A program made the position numbers and the translations under genes. A stretch of DNA of 64,000 bases from an uncultured Pelagimonas sp. Lineage in GTDB: Bacteria; Pseudomonadota; Alphaproteobacteria; Rhodobacterales; Rhodobacteraceae. Below are positions 54,593-63,633 of the stretch, one piece after another. Each line of letters opens with the position of its first letter. The stretch's first letter is position 1. The stretch spans positions 1 to 64,000 of the forward strand of contig CANMIH010000018.1 of assembly GCA_947497905.1 (NCBI GenBank), read 5' to 3'. A model generated the notes under the pieces. The model was not told the DNA's origin, searched no databases, and was given only the letters and a program-made list of their open reading frames with translations.

Positions 54593-57460
54593 ATGACAAA
54601 CGCAAAACTGCTCTGCACAACGGCGTTGATCTGTGCAGCCGGGGCACTGGCCCCTGCTGCGGGTCAAGCCCAAACCATGCACCCCATAGACATCCCGGCC
54701 CAGCCGCTTGGCGATGCGATCAAAGAACTGGGCACTGAGACAGGCCTGAAGATCGCGGCCAGTGCCGAGGCCGTTGCCGGAAAAACCAGCACCGCCGTGC
54801 GTGGCCCGATGACTGCCAATGCCGCCCTCGACCGCCTTCTGGAAGGCACCGGTCTGGCCCTGCGGCCGGTGACCCGCGACAGCGCCATTGTGGCCGAGGA
54901 CATTGTCTCACAGGACGCCAACACACCCGGACATCTGGGCACCTTGCTTTTGAATGTCTTCGGCATCGGAACCACCTTGGGCACCGGCGATCCGGCGGAC
55001 AGCGGCAGCACCCTGATCGGGCGCGGTGGCATTGACGCGCGGGCTGGTGGGTCGGGCGACGCCAACGACGCGCTTTTGGCGCTTCCCACGATCCAACACC
55101 GCTCAGACACCTCGGGAGGACGCGTGGCGGGTGATGTTGGGTCCAACGGCGACAGCGAGCTTGATCTCAAACCCACCGAATTCAGCATCGCAGGCGCAAC
55201 TGTGATCGAAAATCAGATCCTCGTGGATGGCGTATCCATCAGTTCCCCAACCGGCAACGCCACCCCCACCAGCGCCAGCTCATCACTGGACCGGGAATCA
55301 GGGTTGCGGCTGTACCGCCACTATGGGTTGCATTCGCAAACCCAATATATTCCAACCTCTATGGTGGAAGGTGTTGAAGTGATCGACTCCAACGCCTCGG
55401 CCGAATATGGCGGTTTTCAGGGCGGCGTCGTCAAATATGAGCTCGTCAAACCCAGTCGCGAAAGCAAAGGCAGCGCGAGCTTTTCGTATCAGGATGACAG
55501 CTTTGTCAATTATCATGTTGCGACAGTTGACGGCGACAACCCCAATGCCGTGAACAAACCCGACTGGAAAAAACGCAAGTTTTCGATCTCTCAAACCGGC
55601 GCTCTGGGGGAAAACGGGGCGTTTCTGCTCGCCTATTCCCGTCAGGATGCCTCAGCTAGGAAACAGCGCGATCCTCAATACATCGAACGCGATGTGGAAT
55701 CCGCTTCCAAATCCGAATTCTATCGCCTGGGATACACACATGATTTCGGCACAGGCGGCACAGTCGAAACGCTGTTGAACATCACCCAATACAATCGCCA
55801 ATGGGATGCCACGCGCGGTCTTTATGCGCTGGACGTTGAGAACAGCGGCATCATGTTGACCTCGGCCTATAACAACGATCTGGGCAGCCGGGACATTCTG
55901 GGAACATCCGCAAGTGATCTGAAGTTCGAGCTGAAAGCCACAGCCGGACGCAACAAATCAACCAACCTTCAGGACGAGAATATTTACTACGGGTGGACTG
56001 CCCGCCGAAACGCATCGCGGACATTCCCCTACTATGAAACCGATCAATTCAACGCTTGGTGTGACCCTGACCTCGGAAATGCCTCGTCTTCAATCATTAC
56101 ATGTAACACTGGCGGCATTGGTGACAGTTTCTACGATGACAAAAAATATAGTGTTCAGGCAAAGCTGACCGGCGATATCTGGGGGGGCTCTTTTACGCTG
56201 GGGGCTGAGTTGAATTACTCGGATCTGAACCGTTCAGCCGACGGGTTCACCATGTATAGCGCCAGCCAGCGCCTGACAGGTGGCAACACATTTGCCTGTG
56301 CGCCGGGCGATGAAACCTGTACCAACAGCCAGGCCTTTACCACTCGCATCCGCCAAGAGGCCTATGATGTGGATATCAATGCCTTCCACGCCGGTGCCTA
56401 CCTTGAATTCGACAAAGACTGGGACAATTTTTCCATCCGCTCCGGTCTGCGTTTTGACTACAATGATGTGTTGGAAAACGTGGATATCGCGCCACGCCTG
56501 ACCGCCGTCTGGAACGCAACGGACCGGTTGGCGATTACCGTCGGAGCAAACCGCTATTACTCGCAGAACTACCGCGCCTACGCCATCCACGATGGTACAC
56601 CACGTGGCTTAAACGAAGGTCGCGATTTTGATGCCACGGGCAATCTGACGCAAGACTGGCATGTTGTGCGCGATCTGGGGGCTTATCGCTATTCACAGGG
56701 GGATTTGAAAACTCCCTACAACGACGAACTGACGCTCGCTTTCGCCTATGAAGATCCCTTCACCAACGGTCAATGGCGCCTGCGCGCGATCCACCGCATG
56801 GGCAAAGACCAGTTTGCGCGCTCGGAAGATTCCAACAGTGCCAACAACACTCTGACCAACAACGGTCGGAGCGAGTGGACCGGCGTGTCGCTGTCCTACG
56901 CCAATCAATGGGAGCCGGTCCAAGCGGGCGCGCTCGACCACCTTGGGTTCAGCCTGTCGGGTGCCTGGGCCAAGCGGCAGATCTCAAACGACACCTATTT
57001 TGGGTCGTCGGGTGAGAGCGGGATTGAAAACTTCATCTGGTACAATGGCAAATCATATACTGAAAATGATTTTGGCGTGGTCACCGGGAACATGGACATC
57101 CCGGTCAAATTCTCGGCCGAAGTGACATCCAGCTGGAAAAAAGGCCGCTACAAAGCGGGCCTCGGTGCCGATTTCACTTTGGGTTACTCTGCGGCCATCG
57201 ACACCGGTTTCAACGAAGTCCATGACAACGCCGTTTACGGAACTCAGAACCACGATGTCTATGAAAAGCGTAAGTTCAGAGCCGTCCTGACCCTGAACAT
57301 GTCCGCGGCGGCGCAGATCGCGGATCTGGGTGACAAGCCGATTTTCCTTGAGGCAAAGGTCTCCAACCTGCTGGACAAACGCAGCAATGGCATTGCCACA
57401 GATTCCAACCCATGGGTCAAAGGACGAAGTGTATGGATTGGCACCAGCGTCCAGTGGTGA
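54593..57460 (+). CDS. TonB-dependent receptor with N-terminal signalling (STN) domain
   Basis: 955 residues: signal peptide (about 1-27, ending AAGQAQT), STN domain (about 30-85: IDIPAQPLGDAIKELGTETGL), plug (about 140-290, with ENQILVDGVSISSP and ASAEYGGFQGGVVKYE) and a beta-barrel ending in an aromatic residue (SVWIGTSVQW). Outer membrane importer for a chelated metal or other scarce ligand; the STN domain signals occupancy to FecR. The stop overlaps the start of the MauG-like gene, so they are co-translated. The ligand is not deducible. Confidence 0.94.
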   Translation: MTNAKLLCTTALICAAGALAPAAGQAQTMHPIDIPAQPLGDAIKELGTETGLKIAASAEAVAGKTSTAVRGPMTANAALDRLLEGTGLALRPVTRDSAIVAEDIVSQDANTPGHLGTLLLNVFGIGTTLGTGDPADSGSTLIGRGGIDARAGGSGDANDALLALPTIQHRSDTSGGRVAGDVGSNGDSELDLKPTEFSIAGATVIENQILVDGVSISSPTGNATPTSASSSLDRESGLRLYRHYGLHSQTQYIPTSMVEGVEVIDSNASAEYGGFQGGVVKYELVKPSRESKGSASFSYQDDSFVNYHVATVDGDNPNAVNKPDWKKRKFSISQTGALGENGAFLLAYSRQDASARKQRDPQYIERDVESASKSEFYRLGYTHDFGTGGTVETLLNITQYNRQWDATRGLYALDVENSGIMLTSAYNNDLGSRDILGTSASDLKFELKATAGRNKSTNLQDENIYYGWTARRNASRTFPYYETDQFNAWCDPDLGNASSSIITCNTGGIGDSFYDDKKYSVQAKLTGDIWGGSFTLGAELNYSDLNRSADGFTMYSASQRLTGGNTFACAPGDETCTNSQAFTTRIRQEAYDVDINAFHAGAYLEFDKDWDNFSIRSGLRFDYNDVLENVDIAPRLTAVWNATDRLAITVGANRYYSQNYRAYAIHDGTPRGLNEGRDFDATGNLTQDWHVVRDLGAYRYSQGDLKTPYNDELTLAFAYEDPFTNGQWRLRAIHRMGKDQFARSEDSNSANNTLTNNGRSEWTGVSLSYANQWEPVQAGALDHLGFSLSGAWAKRQISNDTYFGSSGESGIENFIWYNGKSYTENDFGVVTGNMDIPVKFSAEVTSSWKKGRYKAGLGADFTLGYSAAIDTGFNEVHDNAVYGTQNHDVYEKRKFRAVLTLNMSAAAQIADLGDKPIFLEAKVSNLLDKRSNGIATDSNPWVKGRSVWIGTSVQW

Positions 57461-58746
57461 AGCAAATCCGTGACGCGGTGGAAAAACGGCACATCGAGAT
57501 CATACTTGTCGCGCCCTTTGTGATGCTCACTGCGGTCACAATCCTGGCGGATTTGCCCCCCCAACCAACGACAGAGGGCCATCCGGCCCCTGTCAGTCTT
57601 GTCGCGAAAGCGCCAGCGTCTGAGACAGAACAGCTCCCCCCACCGCAACCGGCACCGGCCCCCGCCGGTGCTGAAGCACGTTCGGAGATCAAGGCCTCTG
57701 AACCAAGCGCCACCGCTGCGCCTGCCACGCCCAGCGGCCCGCCTGATCTGGTTGCGCTGCGCGCGCTGTATACACAAGATCCCGCCTTCTGGCCCCCGGC
57801 CACGATTGATCCTGAGGTGGATTATGTCGAGCTGGGCGTGCCCAAACTGCCCAGGCGACAGGATGTCTCGGACCCGCTGGCCCAGCTTGGCAAAACCCTG
57901 TTTGAAGATCCCCTTTTGTCGAAATCCGGGCATTTCTCCTGTCAGAGCTGCCATCACAGACAGTTGGGCTGGGGGGATGGGCTGCCGCGTTCCTTTGGGC
58001 ACGGACGTCAGGAAGGGCGCCGCAATGCGCCGTCCCTTTTTACCGCCGCGGCTCAGGACAGCCTGTTCTGGGATGGCCGGGCGACCACATTGGAAGAGCA
58101 GGCCCTGGGCCCTCTATTGGCGCCGGATGAAATGGCCAATGACGATCTCGAGTCGGTTGTCGCCCGTGTCGCGGCCAGCGCCAATTATCCCAGCCAGATG
58201 AAAGAGATTTTTGGTTCGCCTGAGGTGAATATCTCACGTATTGCCTCTGCAATTGCAGCGTTTCAGCGCACTCTAGATCGTCCAACACGATTTGACAGAT
58301 TTCTACGCGGGGCAAAGGATATTCTCTCCGATGAGGCTATCTGGGGGCTTCATCTTTTCCGCACCAAAGCCCGCTGTGCGAATTGCCACATGGGACCAAA
58401 TCTGACGGACGGGAAATTCCACAATCTGGGATTATCTTATTACAATCGCAAGTTGGAAGATTTGGGGCGTTACTCTGTAACGGGTGATCCCGCCGATGTT
58501 GGCAAATTCAAAACCCCTAGCCTTCGACATCTCGCACGTACCGGGCCCTATATGCATAACGGTGTGTTCCCCTCGCTACGTGGTCTGGTCAATTTGTACG
58601 CCATCGGCGGAGGACGCAGTGCGCGAGAATTGGATAAAGATGACCCGCTATTCCCGCATGCATCAACAAAGTCACCTCAGCTTAAACGATTGTCTCTTAC
58701 CAATGCAGAACGTGAAGCCATTGTGGCGTTTTTGAAAGAGATCTAG
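57433..58746 (+). CDS. Membrane-anchored MauG/CcpA-like di-haem protein
   Basis: 437 residues from ATG 57433, overlapping the receptor stop by 28 bp (GTG codons at 57454 and 57457 are alternatives). An N-terminal anchor (IILVAPFVMLTAVTILADL region) is followed by a Pro/Ala-rich linker of about 70 residues. The periplasmic catalytic part has two c-type haem sites, CQSCH and CANCH, with family motifs FWDGRATTLEEQALGP and TGPYMHNGVFPSLRGLV. MauG-type enzymes oxidise protein Trp/Tyr; CcpA types reduce peroxide. The tight link to a TonB receptor recalls methanobactin systems (MbnT/MbnH). Confidence 0.88.
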   Translation: MDWHQRPVVKQIRDAVEKRHIEIILVAPFVMLTAVTILADLPPQPTTEGHPAPVSLVAKAPASETEQLPPPQPAPAPAGAEARSEIKASEPSATAAPATPSGPPDLVALRALYTQDPAFWPPATIDPEVDYVELGVPKLPRRQDVSDPLAQLGKTLFEDPLLSKSGHFSCQSCHHRQLGWGDGLPRSFGHGRQEGRRNAPSLFTAAAQDSLFWDGRATTLEEQALGPLLAPDEMANDDLESVVARVAASANYPSQMKEIFGSPEVNISRIASAIAAFQRTLDRPTRFDRFLRGAKDILSDEAIWGLHLFRTKARCANCHMGPNLTDGKFHNLGLSYYNRKLEDLGRYSVTGDPADVGKFKTPSLRHLARTGPYMHNGVFPSLRGLVNLYAIGGGRSARELDKDDPLFPHASTKSPQLKRLSLTNAEREAIVAFLKEI

Positions 58747-59049
58747 GCCAAATATTTTGCGGTGACACAGGCGGTTGGAGGTTTTTTCGATGAAGCCCGG
58801 GAAGCATTGATGCGCAACTGGTTTGGGAAATTCACGCGTGACGCCAGTTTGATAGCTGTGGGGATCTGTTGGGCACCTACGACTGGCCCAGAGATAAACA
58901 GAGGAACGCAAGGTCGGTCACTATTCTATTCTTGTGCGAGCGTTGCATTGAACGTGGGCTCAACAATCTGTTTCGCAAGGAACTAGAACAGAACGCACCC
59001 CAAATTCGGGGTGCGTTTTCTAATCAAGACGGTCAAGAATTGACGGGCA
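58747..59049. other. Convergent intergenic region ending in a strong terminator
   Basis: About 300 bp after the di-haem protein gene. A 74-codon open frame (58762-58986) has no recognisable features. The terminator lies about 250 bp after the stop, leaving room for a long 3' UTR or a small RNA. Confidence 0.45.
58993..59020 (+). terminator. Intrinsic terminator of the TonB receptor operon
   Basis: ACGCACCCC (58993-59001) and GGGGTGCGT (59008-59016) form a perfect 9-bp stem with loop AAATTC, followed by TTTC. It separates the plus-strand operon from the convergent oxidoreductase gene ending at 59050. Confidence 0.85.
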
Positions 59050-60153
59050 TTAAATCGCCTGAAGTGAGACAGCCTGACCGGTAGCCGCGGAGTCTTGAGC
59101 GGCTTGCCCCATTTTGACGGCGATAGCCCCATCCATCAGGCTGACGTCCGGGCCGCTGCGCGCGCCGCGTACCAACTCAAGAAATCCTTGATGCTGGTAA
59201 AATGTTGAGCCGTTGTGATCGCCCGCCGCCAAAAGTTCGGGCTCCACAGGTATGTCTTGAGTAACCGGTCCTTTGGGTGCACGTGGGCTGAGGATCAGCT
59301 GGGGTACAGGGGCCTCTCCCAGATGTTCGGGCCAGAACCGCCCCGGACCTGGCACCAGGGCTTCGACTTTGCCATTTGGGCCAACGGCTGAAATCTCTTC
59401 CTGATAGCGCGCACCTTCGGCAAACATGCAGAGTTCTAGCATCGCGCGCGCGCCCGAGGCGAAATCGACGATGACATAGCCGTGGTCCAGTATGTCCGGG
59501 GTCTGGCCATCGTAGGATTCATCCAGATGGTTCACAGCTTGTCCGGCGCTGGCCATCACGCGGACAGGTTCGGATTTTAAGATGAGACGCATCAAATCAA
59601 AGAAATGACAGCATTTCTCAACAAAGGTACCACCCGTCTTGGCGTTAAATCGGTTCCAGTCCCCGACTTTTTCAAGAAAGGGAAAGCGATGCTCTCGTAT
59701 GGATAGCATCTGAACACCTCCGGTGACCGCATCAGCGCTATCAAGTAGAGCTGCAATGGGGGGCATATAGCGATATTCCATCGCCACCCAGATTGGTGCG
59801 GGATAGGTTTTGCGCAAAGTTTCGATGCGGGCAAAATCATCTGGATCGGTGAAGAGAGGTTTTTCGATCAACGCGGGCAGAGGGCGTTTCGCTGCGACAT
59901 GCTCTAGCTGTGAGATGTGGCAATGGTTCGGGCTGACAATGACAAGACAGTCCAACGCCTCAATTTTGAGAAGCGCATCTACTGAGCTGACAAATTGCGC
60001 TTCTGGGGCGATCTCGGCGGCGCGCTGCGCCATTTCCGCGTCGGGCTCATAGATGCCGACCACTTTGGTGTCGTCCAGCAGCGCGATATTGTGCAGATGT
60101 TCCTGCCCCATCATGCCACAGCCAATGATCCCGTAGTGAATGGTTCGGGTCAT
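59050..60153 (-). CDS. Gfo/Idh/MocA-family oxidoreductase
   Basis: 367 residues. N-terminal NAD(P)-binding Rossmann fold (IHYGIIGCGMMGQEHLHNI) and the family EKP motif in ALIEKPLFTD; the second domain includes GDWNRFNAKTGGTFVEKCCH. Such enzymes oxidise or reduce sugars, inositols or sugar-derived compounds. The gene is 16 bp downstream of the GntR regulator and divergent from the SmoC/B/A-like genes, so it may act on a sulfosugar or on the hexose made from it. The substrate is unproven. Confidence 0.88.
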   Translation of the reverse strand: MTRTIHYGIIGCGMMGQEHLHNIALLDDTKVVGIYEPDAEMAQRAAEIAPEAQFVSSVDALLKIEALDCLVIVSPNHCHISQLEHVAAKRPLPALIEKPLFTDPDDFARIETLRKTYPAPIWVAMEYRYMPPIAALLDSADAVTGGVQMLSIREHRFPFLEKVGDWNRFNAKTGGTFVEKCCHFFDLMRLILKSEPVRVMASAGQAVNHLDESYDGQTPDILDHGYVIVDFASGARAMLELCMFAEGARYQEEISAVGPNGKVEALVPGPGRFWPEHLGEAPVPQLILSPRAPKGPVTQDIPVEPELLAAGDHNGSTFYQHQGFLELVRGARSGPDVSLMDGAIAVKMGQAAQDSAATGQAVSLQAI

Positions 60154-60169
60154 GTTTCCTCCGATTGTC

Positions 60170-60892
60170 TTATTTCAACCGCTGCACATAGACCGCCTGA
60201 TCGGGGTCAAACCATGTGCGCGAATATTCCACTGTGTTTGGTTTGTCGGACCAGCTGTACCGCTCGATAAAGCCGGTCACGGTGCCTGCTGGTTTGGTAA
60301 AGGTGGGTGGGGTCCAACTTGGGAGAGGCGCTATTCGCACGCGGTCTTCGATCCGCGTGATCCAAAATCCGAGCTGGCGCTGGTAATATCTGTAGAGACT
60401 GTCAGACAGCAGGTCAGCTTCGATGATCCCACAGCTCTCATCCAGCCAGATCTCTTCGACGGCGATCAGGGTGTCGTTCAGATATCGCATACGGCGCACC
60501 CGTGAACCGCGCATTGAGGTGCCAAATTTGGGCAAGTCTTCGGGCTTGGTCATGACATCGACCGACAAAATATCCGCGCGCGGAAGACCACCCCCTTCAG
60601 GAAGTTCGAGACGGAACATCGCGTAGACACTGTCGCCCTTGCCAGCGTCGCGCACATAGTTCCCCGATCCTTGGATCCGTTCGAGCATGCCGCGTTTTTC
60701 AACTTCTGCGAGTGCTTTGCGCAATGTCCCGACCGAAACATTCATTTTCGTCGCCATCTCTCGTTCGGGGGGAAGACGTTCCCCATCCAGCAGGCGCGCC
60801 GACTCAATTTCGCGAATCAAAAACTCTGCGAGCTGGACATAAACCGGGAGTGCATTGGGATTGCGTATCGCTTGGTTGGGGGCTGTAGGCAT
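60170..60892 (-). CDS. GntR-family regulator (HutC/UTRA type)
   Basis: 240 residues. Winged HTH (PVYVQLAEFLIREIES, LPPEREMATKMNVSVGTLRKAL, then KRGMLERIQGSGNYV) and a C-terminal UTRA ligand domain (VRRMRYLNDTLIAVEEIWLD). Divergent from the monooxygenase operon; the direct repeats at 60937-60955 are the natural operator. It probably senses the sugar-sulfonate or a product. Confidence 0.9.
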   Translation of the reverse strand: MPTAPNQAIRNPNALPVYVQLAEFLIREIESARLLDGERLPPEREMATKMNVSVGTLRKALAEVEKRGMLERIQGSGNYVRDAGKGDSVYAMFRLELPEGGGLPRADILSVDVMTKPEDLPKFGTSMRGSRVRRMRYLNDTLIAVEEIWLDESCGIIEADLLSDSLYRYYQRQLGFWITRIEDRVRIAPLPSWTPPTFTKPAGTVTGFIERYSWSDKPNTVEYSRTWFDPDQAVYVQRLK

Positions 60893-60936
60893 TCATTTTC
60901 CCGTATTTTGTGGCTTTCTGGACCCGGAGAGAAAAA

Positions 60937-60955
60937 ATTGATACACCATTGATCC
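60937..60955. promoter_or_regulatory. Direct repeats ATTGATAC/ATTGATCC, candidate GntR operator
   Basis: ATTGATAC (60937-60944) and ATTGATCC (60948-60955), 11 bp apart, in the 117-bp divergent region. The second copy also forms TTGATCCATGTCAA (60949-60962), a dyad with 4-bp arms. Suitable for control of both directions. Confidence 0.4.
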
Positions 60956-61009
60956 ATGTCAAGGCGATTGCTACTCATGTTTCAACGACAGTGCAAGGGA
61001 GCAAAACAC

Positions 61010-62164
61010 ATGACCGTGGTGCCAATCACCTCACCAGATCTTGACGCCGCAGAGGTCTCTTGGTTTGCGGCCTTGTGTTCCGACGACTATCAATTTTTAG
61101 GTGTGCCGGATGGCGATCTGCGTTCGAGCTGGGCACATTGTTCTGACATCGTGAAGGAAGCGGAAGCGCAGGGATTTCGGAACATCTTGTGTCCGTCCTC
61201 CTATCAGGTTGGCCAAGATACCCTAAGTTTTGTCGCGGGATGTGCCCCCATCACAGACAAGATCAATATGCTGGCTGCAGTGCGCTGTGGCGAGGTCCAA
61301 CCGATTATGTTGGCACGGACACTGGCAACTCTGGATCACATGTTGCAGGGGCGTTTGACCGTCAACATCATCTCGTCAGATTTCCCGGGCGAGAAAGAAG
61401 AAAGCGCCTTTCGGTATCAGCGCTCCCGCGAGGTGGTGCAGGTCCTCAAGCAGGCATGGACACGTGATGAAATCGATCACTCCGGCGAGGTTTACAATTT
61501 TTCGGGCCTGACAACTGACCCTGTGCGCCCTTACCAAACCGGTGGTCCCCTGTTGTATTTTGGAGGGTACTCGCCGGATGCGCTCGCACTTTGCGGTGAA
61601 CATTGTGATGTCTACCTGATGTGGCCTGAAGTCAAAGAACAGCTGGCCGAGCGGATGAAGGCGGTGAATGCCGAAGCGGCGAAACACAATCGCACTTTGG
61701 ATTATGGTCTTCGCGTCCATATGATTGTACGCGATACAGAAGCCGAAGCTCAAGAATACGCCGAGTATATCGTGTCGAAACTCGACGATGAACGGGGGCG
61801 CTCGATCCGGGAACGCGCGCTCGATAGCGGATCTTTGGGTGTGTCGCATCAATCCAAGAACCGCGAAGACGCAGACGCATTTGGCTATATCGAACCGAAC
61901 CTTTGGACAGGTGTCGGACGGGCACGATCCGGATGTGGTGCAGCGCTTGTTGGCTCAACCGATCAGGTGATGTCCAAGATTGAAGATTATCAAAAGATGG
62001 GAATGCGGGCCTTTATCTTCTCGGGCTATCCGCATTTGGAAGAGGCCAAACACTTTGGCGCTCGTATCCTTCCGAACATGAAAACCTGTTCCCTACCACA
62101 TGAATACGGCCGTGTGCCTGCGGAGATGCCCGCCACACCGCTTGGAAATGGAGTACGTCGTTGA
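61010..62164 (+). CDS. smoC: Sulfoquinovose monooxygenase-like (LLM flavin-dependent, SmoC type)
   Basis: 384 residues from ATG 61010 (AAGGGAG upstream). Luciferase-like TIM-barrel monooxygenase of the SsuD group. From memory it follows the SmoC sequence of Agrobacterium closely: SWFAALCSDDYQFLGVPDG, CPSSYQVGQDTLSFVAGCAP, NIISSDFPGE and YGRVPAEMPATPLGNG. SmoC uses reduced FMN and oxygen to remove sulfite from sulfoquinovose, giving 6-oxo-glucose. The genes for an AKR and flavin reductase directly downstream complete the known trio. Alkanesulfonate monooxygenase is the alternative. Confidence 0.8.
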   Translation: MTVVPITSPDLDAAEVSWFAALCSDDYQFLGVPDGDLRSSWAHCSDIVKEAEAQGFRNILCPSSYQVGQDTLSFVAGCAPITDKINMLAAVRCGEVQPIMLARTLATLDHMLQGRLTVNIISSDFPGEKEESAFRYQRSREVVQVLKQAWTRDEIDHSGEVYNFSGLTTDPVRPYQTGGPLLYFGGYSPDALALCGEHCDVYLMWPEVKEQLAERMKAVNAEAAKHNRTLDYGLRVHMIVRDTEAEAQEYAEYIVSKLDDERGRSIRERALDSGSLGVSHQSKNREDADAFGYIEPNLWTGVGRARSGCGAALVGSTDQVMSKIEDYQKMGMRAFIFSGYPHLEEAKHFGARILPNMKTCSLPHEYGRVPAEMPATPLGNGVRR

Positions 62165-63054
62165 TGGAACGCGTCACACTATCTGAACAGCTTGAGATGA
62201 GCCGGATTGTCTACGGTCTGTGGCGTATCGCCGATGACGCGGATACCTCTCCCGCATATGTGGAGCGCAAGATCCAGAGTTGTCTGGATCAAGGCATCAC
62301 TACATTCGATCAGGCCGATATCTATGGCGACTACGGTGCCGAAGCGGTTTTGGGCGGTGCGTTGAAAGCGAACCCTACGCTGCGCAACCAAATGGAAATT
62401 GTCACCAAATGTGACATCGTCGCACCTTGTGGTCGCTACGCCGATGTTCCCGTGAAATACTACGATACTTCGCGCGACCATATTCTCAAATCAGTGGACA
62501 CTTCTCTGTCAGAGATGGCGATTGATCACATTGATTTGTTGCTGATCCATCGCCCGGATCCATTTATGGATCACAACGAAACCGGCGCGGCGCTGGATGA
62601 AGTTGTGTCTTCTGGCAAAGTGCGTGCTGTTGGTGTGTCCAATTTCCGTCCATGGGATTGGGAACTGCTTCAGTCGGCTATGCAGACCAAACTGGTGACC
62701 AATCAGATCGAAATGTCGCTGGGTGAGCTCAGCTCTTTCACCAACGGCGACCTAGCGTTTCATCAACGCCTTGGCCACGCGGTCATGGCATGGTCGCCCT
62801 TGGGTGGTGGTGCGCTTATGACGGGTGAGAGCGAAGCCGCAGCCGTGGCAGATGAGATTGCTGCGGAGTTTGGCGTGGATCGTGCTGCGGTTGCTGTGGC
62901 CTTCTTGTTGGCACACCCTGCCAAGATCCTTCCTGTTATGGGCACCAACAACCTCGCGCGGATCGCCAAAATTTCGGATGCATTGAAGGTGAAACTCGAC
63001 CGTCAAAACTGGTTCCGTCTTTATCAGGCCGGCCTGGGTGCAGAGGTTCCGTAA
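62164..63054 (+). CDS. smoB: 6-oxo-glucose reductase-like aldo/keto reductase (SmoB type)
   Basis: 296 residues, start overlapping the smoC stop by 1 bp (TGATG). AKR fold: SRIVYGLWRIADDADTSP, catalytic region FDQADIYGDYGAEAVLGG, Lys in IVTKCDIVAPCG, His in LLLIHRPDPF and cofactor site GVSNFRPWDWELLQ. The pattern agrees with SmoB, which reduces 6-oxo-glucose to glucose with NADPH after desulfonation. It differs clearly from the AKR at 11537. Confidence 0.8.
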   Translation: MERVTLSEQLEMSRIVYGLWRIADDADTSPAYVERKIQSCLDQGITTFDQADIYGDYGAEAVLGGALKANPTLRNQMEIVTKCDIVAPCGRYADVPVKYYDTSRDHILKSVDTSLSEMAIDHIDLLLIHRPDPFMDHNETGAALDEVVSSGKVRAVGVSNFRPWDWELLQSAMQTKLVTNQIEMSLGELSSFTNGDLAFHQRLGHAVMAWSPLGGGALMTGESEAAAVADEIAAEFGVDRAAVAVAFLLAHPAKILPVMGTNNLARIAKISDALKVKLDRQNWFRLYQAGLGAEVP

Positions 63055-63578
63055 TGAATGCTGTAGCAAATGACATGACCGGCACCTTTGTCCCAAGCGC
63101 CGAAGACACGCGCAGGCTGCGTAATGCCTTTGGGCGGTTTGCGACCGGGGTGACAATTGTGACCTGTGCAAGCGAAGACGGACCGATCTGCATCACTGCA
63201 AATAGCTTTTCTTCTTTGTCATTGGAGCCTGCCTTGGTGATGTGGGCCGTCGACAAAGGATCGCGCCGGTTCGAGTACTTCGCCAAGGCGCAGCATTTTG
63301 CGATCCACGTTCTGGGGGCAGATCAGGAGGCGCTGTGTTTTGCGAGCGCCAAAGATGCGCTGGCTCTGACCCAGCTGGACCACAGTATCAACGGCGAAGG
63401 CACCCCAGTGTTGCCCGGATGTCTGGCCCGTTTCGAATGCAAAACCGAAGCACATTATGAGGCTGGAGACCATGTGATCATGGTCGGAAGGATCTTGCGC
63501 GCCGCTCAGGAGGAGGGCGACGCGCTGGCGTTTTTCGGTGGGAAGATCGGCAGTTTCACGCAGGCCGAACAAGCGTAA
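63054..63578 (+). CDS. smoA: FMN reductase partner (SmoA-like flavin reductase)
   Basis: 174 residues, split-barrel flavin reductase domain: RNAFGRFATGVTIVTCASEDG, TANSFSSLSLEPALVMWAVD and FAIHVLGADQEALCF. TAATGA overlap with smoB. It should supply reduced FMN to the monooxygenase at 61010. A mismatched hairpin (63592-63616) separates it from the transporter gene. Confidence 0.85.
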   Translation: MNAVANDMTGTFVPSAEDTRRLRNAFGRFATGVTIVTCASEDGPICITANSFSSLSLEPALVMWAVDKGSRRFEYFAKAQHFAIHVLGADQEALCFASAKDALALTQLDHSINGEGTPVLPGCLARFECKTEAHYEAGDHVIMVGRILRAAQEEGDALAFFGGKIGSFTQAEQA

Positions 63579-63591
63579 CCACACGTGATTT

Positions 63592-63616
63592 CAATGCGCC
63601 CGCTTCGGGCACATTG
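63592..63616 (+). promoter_or_regulatory. Stem-loop between flavin reductase and TRAP genes
   Basis: CAATGCGCCCG (63592-63602) and CGGGCACATTG (63606-63616) pair over 11 bp with one mismatch and a CTT loop. No T-run, and the next start is 17 bp on, so it likely modulates rather than ends transcription. Confidence 0.45.
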
Positions 63617-63633
63617 CGGAAGGGAGGAACTGA

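Noticed and set aside
58762-58986. 74-codon frame after the di-haem gene
   Set aside because: No ribosome binding site, no family resemblance, and placed in a likely 3' UTR.
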